Positions 59,006 through 64,000 of a DNA stretch of 64,000 nt are shown here, in pieces. The DNA comes from Apostichopus japonicus (taxonomy: Eukaryota; Echinodermata; Holothuroidea; Aspidochirotida; Stichopodidae): assembly GCF_037975245.1 (NCBI RefSeq), contig NC_092573.1:26691265-26755264 (forward strand), given 5' to 3'. Within the stretch, counting starts at the first letter, position 1. Every line of letters starts with the position of its first letter. A program made the position numbers and the translations under genes. Below the pieces are notes generated by a model, which was not told the origin of the DNA, searched no databases, and saw nothing but the letters and a program-made list of their open reading frames with translations.

Positions 59006-59928
59006 AAGTACAAACAGTCAGCAAAAAACTCTCCGTAGCGTGCGCCATGGGACGCCCGGAAGGTATTAAATTCCCCCACCACTCCCCACGCCTCCAAACC
59101 GCCAAAATAATCTCAGATTCATCATCAGCACCCCAAGAAGCACCGGAACAGGTGTATTTCGTTTGTTTTTGGAGACACCCACTTGTGGTCGTGCCCCCCT
59201 CCCAATGGTTTATGGCCCCCCATGACCCCACACAACACCCAATTCCAAAATTAACTTCAGATTCGTGTTCAGCGTGTCGAGAACAACCAGAAAAGATACA
59301 CACTGCCCGTCTTTGCGACAAAAATTATTTTCACCCAAAAAAACCATAAGGGGTACCCCTTACGGTTTTTACCGAAATTGCCCCAAAATGGATTTGGTCA
59401 AAATGACGTCACAGGGGGTAATCGATGCCCAGGAGCCCAAATCTGCAACTCCCAGGTCCATATCTGCTTCCGTTCGGGAGATACGTGGTCCCAGAGGACC
59501 CGATAGAAGTACGTGTTCTTCATACGTGTAAAAGTCGGAAAACCCCCTCTTGTCAACCCCCCTCCTGTCTTCTCTGAAGTACCGATCGACATGAAATTTT
59601 GACGTGTAGTAGAAGACACCCTCGTCTTTGTCATACGTCAATTTCGTGTAATTATCTGACCGGAAAAGGCTCTTTGTCTATATGATTTCTATTTGCGCCA
59701 AAAATAGGTGTTTTTGTCTTGAAAAGTTAAAAAAGTACCTCTTTTCGGTACCCCTTCCTTTCCACCGAGGGTATGTGACGGGGCTGAATTTTGGTTATGT
59801 GGGAGAAGAGAGTCGTAGCTACGTGTAGACAACTCATACGGTAGCATTAATTTTCGGGAAGGGGGTATAGTCTATACGTTTTTGAGGTCCCCCCCAAAGT
59901 AGGTGTTTTTCACCGGTAGTAGTTATAA
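59006..59928. repeat. Composite satellite, long unit B (truncated)
   Basis: It matches the first 0.9 kb of units A and C, from 'gtagcgtgcgccatgg' to 'caccggtagtag', then passes straight into satellite monomers. It is therefore a deletion derivative. Confidence 0.93.
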
Positions 59929-60712
59929 ACGTTTTTTCGAAATCCCGACATTTATACTTTTGAGCGTTACCATGGTTATGGAAATCAGTCCGATTTCCCC
60001 CATATTTTCAGGTTATCACCGCTATGATGTCCCCTTCCCACATTTGAATAAAACTTGTAGGTGGGTATCTTCTCCGGGGTGGTAGTGGGTTCATTTTGGA
60101 AAAAAACCGAAAAGGCCATAATATATAGTGTTACTATGTACGGGAAAATCCCGACTCTTCTACTCTGGAGCGTTACCATGGTTACTGGCGTGGTCCGATT
60201 ACGGCCATCTTTTCTGGGTACCACCGCTAGGGTGTCCCCTTGCTAAAATAGGATGAAACCTGTAGGTGGGTCTCTTCTCCGGGGTGGTAGGGGGGTCAGT
60301 ATGGAAAAAATCCGAAAATGTCATAATAATTAGTGTTACTATGTACGGGAAAATCACGACCCTTCTACTTTGGAGCGTTACCATGGTTACTGGAGTGGTC
60401 CGATTACGGCCATCTTTTAAGGGTACCACCGCTAGGGTGTCCCCTTCCCAAATTAGAATGAAACTTGTAGGTGTGTCACTTCTCCGGGGTGGTGGGGGGG
60501 TCATTTTGGAAAAAATCCGAAAATGTCATAATAATTAGTGTTACTATGTACGGGAAAATCCCGACCCTTCTACTTTGGAGCGTTACCATGGTTACTGGGG
60601 TGGTCCGATTACGGCCATCTTTTAAGGGTACCACCGATAGGGTGTCCCCTTCCCAAGTTAGAATGAAATTACTAGGTGTGTCACTTCTCCGGGTGGTAGG
60701 GGGTCATTTTGA
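59929..60712. repeat. Composite satellite, third monomer block
   Basis: Anchors at 59966, 60172, 60377 and 60582, spacing 205-206 bp. It is very similar to the second block. Confidence 0.95.
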
Positions 60713-63150
60713 GAAAAAAGTACAAACAGTCAGCAAAAAACTCTCCGTAGCGTGCGCCATGGGACGCCCGGAAGGCATTAAATTCCCCCACCACTCCCCA
60801 CGCCTCCAAACCGCCAAAATAATCTCAGATTCATCATCAGCGCCCCAAGAAGCACCAGAACAGGTGTATTTCGTTCGTTTATGTAGACACCCACTTTGGG
60901 TCGTGCCCCCCTCCCAATGGTTTATGGCCCCCCATGACCCCACACAACACCCAATTCCAAAATTAACTTCAGATTCGTGTTCAGCGTGTCGAGAACAACC
61001 AGAAAAGATACACACTGCCCGTCTTTGCGACAAAAATTATTTTCACCCAAAAAAACCATAAGGTTTTTACCGAAATTGCCCCAAAATGGATTTAGTCAAA
61101 ATGACGTCACAGGGGGTAATCGATGCCCAGGAGTCCAAATCTGCAACTCCCAGGTCCATACCTGCTTCCGTTCGGGAGATACGTGGTCCCAGAGGACCCG
61201 ATAGAAATACGTGTTCTTCATACGTGCAAAAGTCGGATAACCCCCTCTTTTCAACCCCCCCTCCTGTCCTCATTGAAGTACCCATTGAAATGAAATTTTG
61301 ACGTGTAGTAGAAGACACCCTCGTCTTTGTCATACGTCAATTTCGTGTAATTATCTGACCGGAAAAGGCTCTTTGTCTATATGATTTCTATTTGCGCCAA
61401 AAATAGGTGTTTTTGTCTTGAAAAGTTAAAAAAGTACCTCTTTTCGGTACCCCTTCCTTTCCACCGAGGGTATGTGACGGAGCTGAATTTTGGCTATGTG
61501 GGAGACAAGAGTCGTAGCTACGTGTAGACAACTCATACGGTAGCATTAATTTTCGGGAAGGGGGTATAGTCTATACGTTTTTGAGGTCCCCCCAAAAATA
61601 GGTTTTTTTCACCGGTAGCAGCTATGATAACCCTAAACAAGGACGCCAGCGCCGACGTCAACATTTGAGCAGCTTTTTTAATACCTTAGGTCAAATGGAA
61701 ATCAGGCAAAGTTATAATCGATGGATAGCCCTATCTGTGACCTTTAATTACCGGATGTCCCGTTCCCACCGGATGCCCGGTTTTGCTGTAGCGTGACGTC
61801 ACATCGACCCTCTTTTCGACTCATCTGTACCCATATCTCAACAACGGAACATCTGATCGTTCCTAAAATAGCACCAATGGATTCGGCATGTCCGAAACTA
61901 TCGGGAACAATATTTTCATGTATTTCGCGTGATTATTAATTTCTGACGTCATCGGGTGGTGGCGCTATTTTCGGCGAAAATTTCAGATTCACCCAATTTG
62001 CTCGAAATTTCAGATTTAGGTAGAACTGATAATTAAAAATTATAAAACCTTAGTTTGATTCAATTCCGGTATTTGATTATTATTTTATATTTTTTTAAGT
62101 ATTTTCTCATTAATATTTTATTTTGGCCGCCATTTTGTCAAACATTGATGATTTTTTTTAAAATTCACAGAATCAATAGAACATGTCCTGACATATTTTT
62201 GCTGCTATTTAAAAGGCAATCAATTATCTGGTTTTGCAATGATCGACAATATTGCGTTTGGTGACGTCACTTCCGGTCAGAATAAAAAAGGGTCAAAAGC
62301 GGAACTTATTTTGTACAGACTGAAGTGATAAGTCTTCGGTGTGAGTTACAGGTCGATAGCTCATTCCTCCCGTCTCAGAAACGGACCCCTAGGTAAAACT
62401 TTACAGCGCCCTCATTCAGAAAGTAAACGACTTGAAACAAGTTTAAGATAATCACGTGATAGTCCGCATCGAGTTACATCACGACACCAATTTGTGTCCC
62501 GAAAAACCATATCGTGTACACGCAGGAGTCGAATATGCTAACCCTAAGCTAACCCTAGCTAACCCTAGGGGTTGGGGTTAACTTTGAGTGGCAGCCATCT
62601 TGGATTGGTATGACCTTAGGTCAAAAAAAAACTTTTGACCATTTGTGGTTGTCCGACTTAATCATATCCAATAAAAAATAGAGAAAATTGATGAATTAAA
62701 TTTTTGACCTCTGATTGACCTTTGACCCGATGACCTCATGGCCGAAATTTTTCAGGTGACCTTTCCTTATGACCTCACACGTCATCGTTGCAAGTTTCGT
62801 GGTATTCGGTCACTCTCACGATCTTTGACCTTTTGTGGAAGGAACGACAGTTTTGACCTTTGACCCTCTATAACACGTGAACCGGAAGTGACATATACTT
62901 GCCATTTGCATATGTCAGTGCCCTATTGACCCTTAACAACCACAAGAAATTTGGAGGCCAGAAGTCAAAGTTTACGATTTTCGACCTTAACCCTAGGGGT
63001 AGTCATTTTTCAAAATAAAGTAGTAAACTAGTATGGTAAATCACTGGAATTTTATGGCTTTAATAAAAAGTCATGTGACCCAAACTGACCGGAAGTGTTG
63101 GTGGGTGTACTGTGACAACAGTTCAGCCCTTTGACCAAATATCGGCCCCC
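60713..63150. repeat. Composite satellite, long unit C (full length)
   Basis: It is closest to B over the shared first 0.9 kb and parallels A to the end. Near 62536-62575 it contains 'gctaaccctaagctaaccc' followed by 'tagctaaccctaggggttgg', a short run of CCCTAA-like motifs on the opposite strand to the big array. The same place in A is 55440-55480. Confidence 0.93.
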
Positions 63151-63955
63151 CGTAACCCCCACTTTTGGAGATAGACCAAAAAAAATGGACACTCGGGACC
63201 TGGAAATGGACGGTCGGGACCTGGAAATGGACACTCGGGACTCAGGCACCTACAACACTAAATTCTGGAAATACCGACTTTTATTCTTTGGAGCGTTACC
63301 ATGGTTACAAGGTCAGCCCGATCTATCCCATCTTTTCAGGGTACCACCGCTGGGGTGTCCTCTTTCTAAAATACCATGAAACATGTAGGTGCGTTCCTTC
63401 CCCGGGGTGATAGGGGGGTCAGTTTAAAAAAAATCCTAAAAATTCCTAAAAAATCCGACCCTTCTACTTTGAAGCGTTACCATGGTTACTTGGGTAGTCC
63501 GATTATGTTCATCTTTTCAGGGTACCACCGCTAGGGTATCTTCTTTCTAAAATACTATGAAACTTGTAGGTGCGTTTCTTTCCCGGGGTGATAGGAGGGT
63601 CATTTTGAAAAACTTCCTAAAAATTCCGACCATTCTACTTGGAGCGTTACCATGGTCACTTGGGTAGTCCGATTATGGCCATCTTCTCAGGGTACCACCG
63701 CTAGGGTGTCCTTTTTCTAAAATACTATGAAACTTGTAGGTGCGTTTCTTCCCCGGGGTGATAGGGGGGTAATTTTGAAATAAAATCCAAAAAATTCCGA
63801 CCCTTCTACTTTGGAGCGTTACCATGGTTACTAGGTGAGTCCAAATTACCCAATCTTTTCAGGGTAGCACCACTAGGGTGTCCCCTTTCCAAAATTAGAA
63901 TAAAACTTCTAGGTTTGTCACTTCTCCGGGTGGTAGGGGGGTCATTTTGATAAGA
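63151..63955. repeat. Composite satellite, minisatellite plus fourth monomer block
   Basis: Three 21-bp units (63184-63245) are followed by monomers of the short type with anchors at 63295, 63476, 63646 and 63818. The order is the same as at 52085-52600. Confidence 0.94.
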
Positions 63956-64000
63956 AGTATAAACAGTCAGCAAAAAACTCTCGGTAGCGTGCGCCATGGA
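63956..64000. repeat. Composite satellite, start of a fourth long unit
   Basis: 'cagtcagcaaaaaactctcg' and 'gtagcgtgcgccatgga' repeat the openings of units A, B and C. The unit runs off the window. Confidence 0.9.

Overview
This is a gene-poor, repeat-rich animal nuclear segment. It has GT-AG introns, a tRNA-derived SINE, several hAT-type miniature transposons, long microsatellites, and TTAGGG telomere-type repeats that do not lie at the window end. The one spliced gene is a clear member of the animal FAM221 family. Together these suggest a marine invertebrate deuterostome (echinoderm-like). That placement is an inference from gene type and repeat style, not a proof.

Layout. 1-775 is a 54-bp minisatellite. 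2211-14745 (+) carries five exons of a FAM221B-like gene; all junctions keep the reading frame and the last exon ends in a stop. Exon 4 ends inside a 43-bp tandem repeat of 23 copies, so the 5' splice site is itself duplicated many times. 16-26 kb holds mobile-element debris: a SINE, a Gypsy-type integrase remnant, three small inverted-repeat transposons, and a segment of about 2 kb present twice around a non-LTR reverse-transcriptase remnant. 27.6-28.3 kb is a very long (CATA)n tract. 28.7-31.2 kb has another hAT MITE and two tandem repeats. 31.2-35.0 kb is AT-rich with nothing recognisable.

35.1-37.1 kb (-) holds two consecutive exons of a monocarboxylate-transporter (SLC16) type gene, joined in correct splice phase but carrying a TGA and a frameshift. 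A possible exon for its first membrane helix lies at 41.0 kb. 39.3-40.6 kb is one hAT-like element nested in another. 45872-46900 (+) is an intact, apparently intronless EamA/DMT transporter (SLC35G-like).

From about 52.1 kb to the window end there is only a composite satellite: 172/204-bp monomers, a 21-bp minisatellite, and long units of about 0.9-2.4 kb present in three copies plus the start of a fourth. A 1.17-kb array of TTAGGG and TTAGGGGG repeats lies within it. This looks like subtelomeric or formerly subtelomeric DNA.

Only two genes look functional: FAM221B-like (a small Cys-rich protein whose biochemical role is not established) and the SLC35G-like transporter. Nothing indicates that they work together. 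I saw no operon, CRISPR array or bacterial feature.
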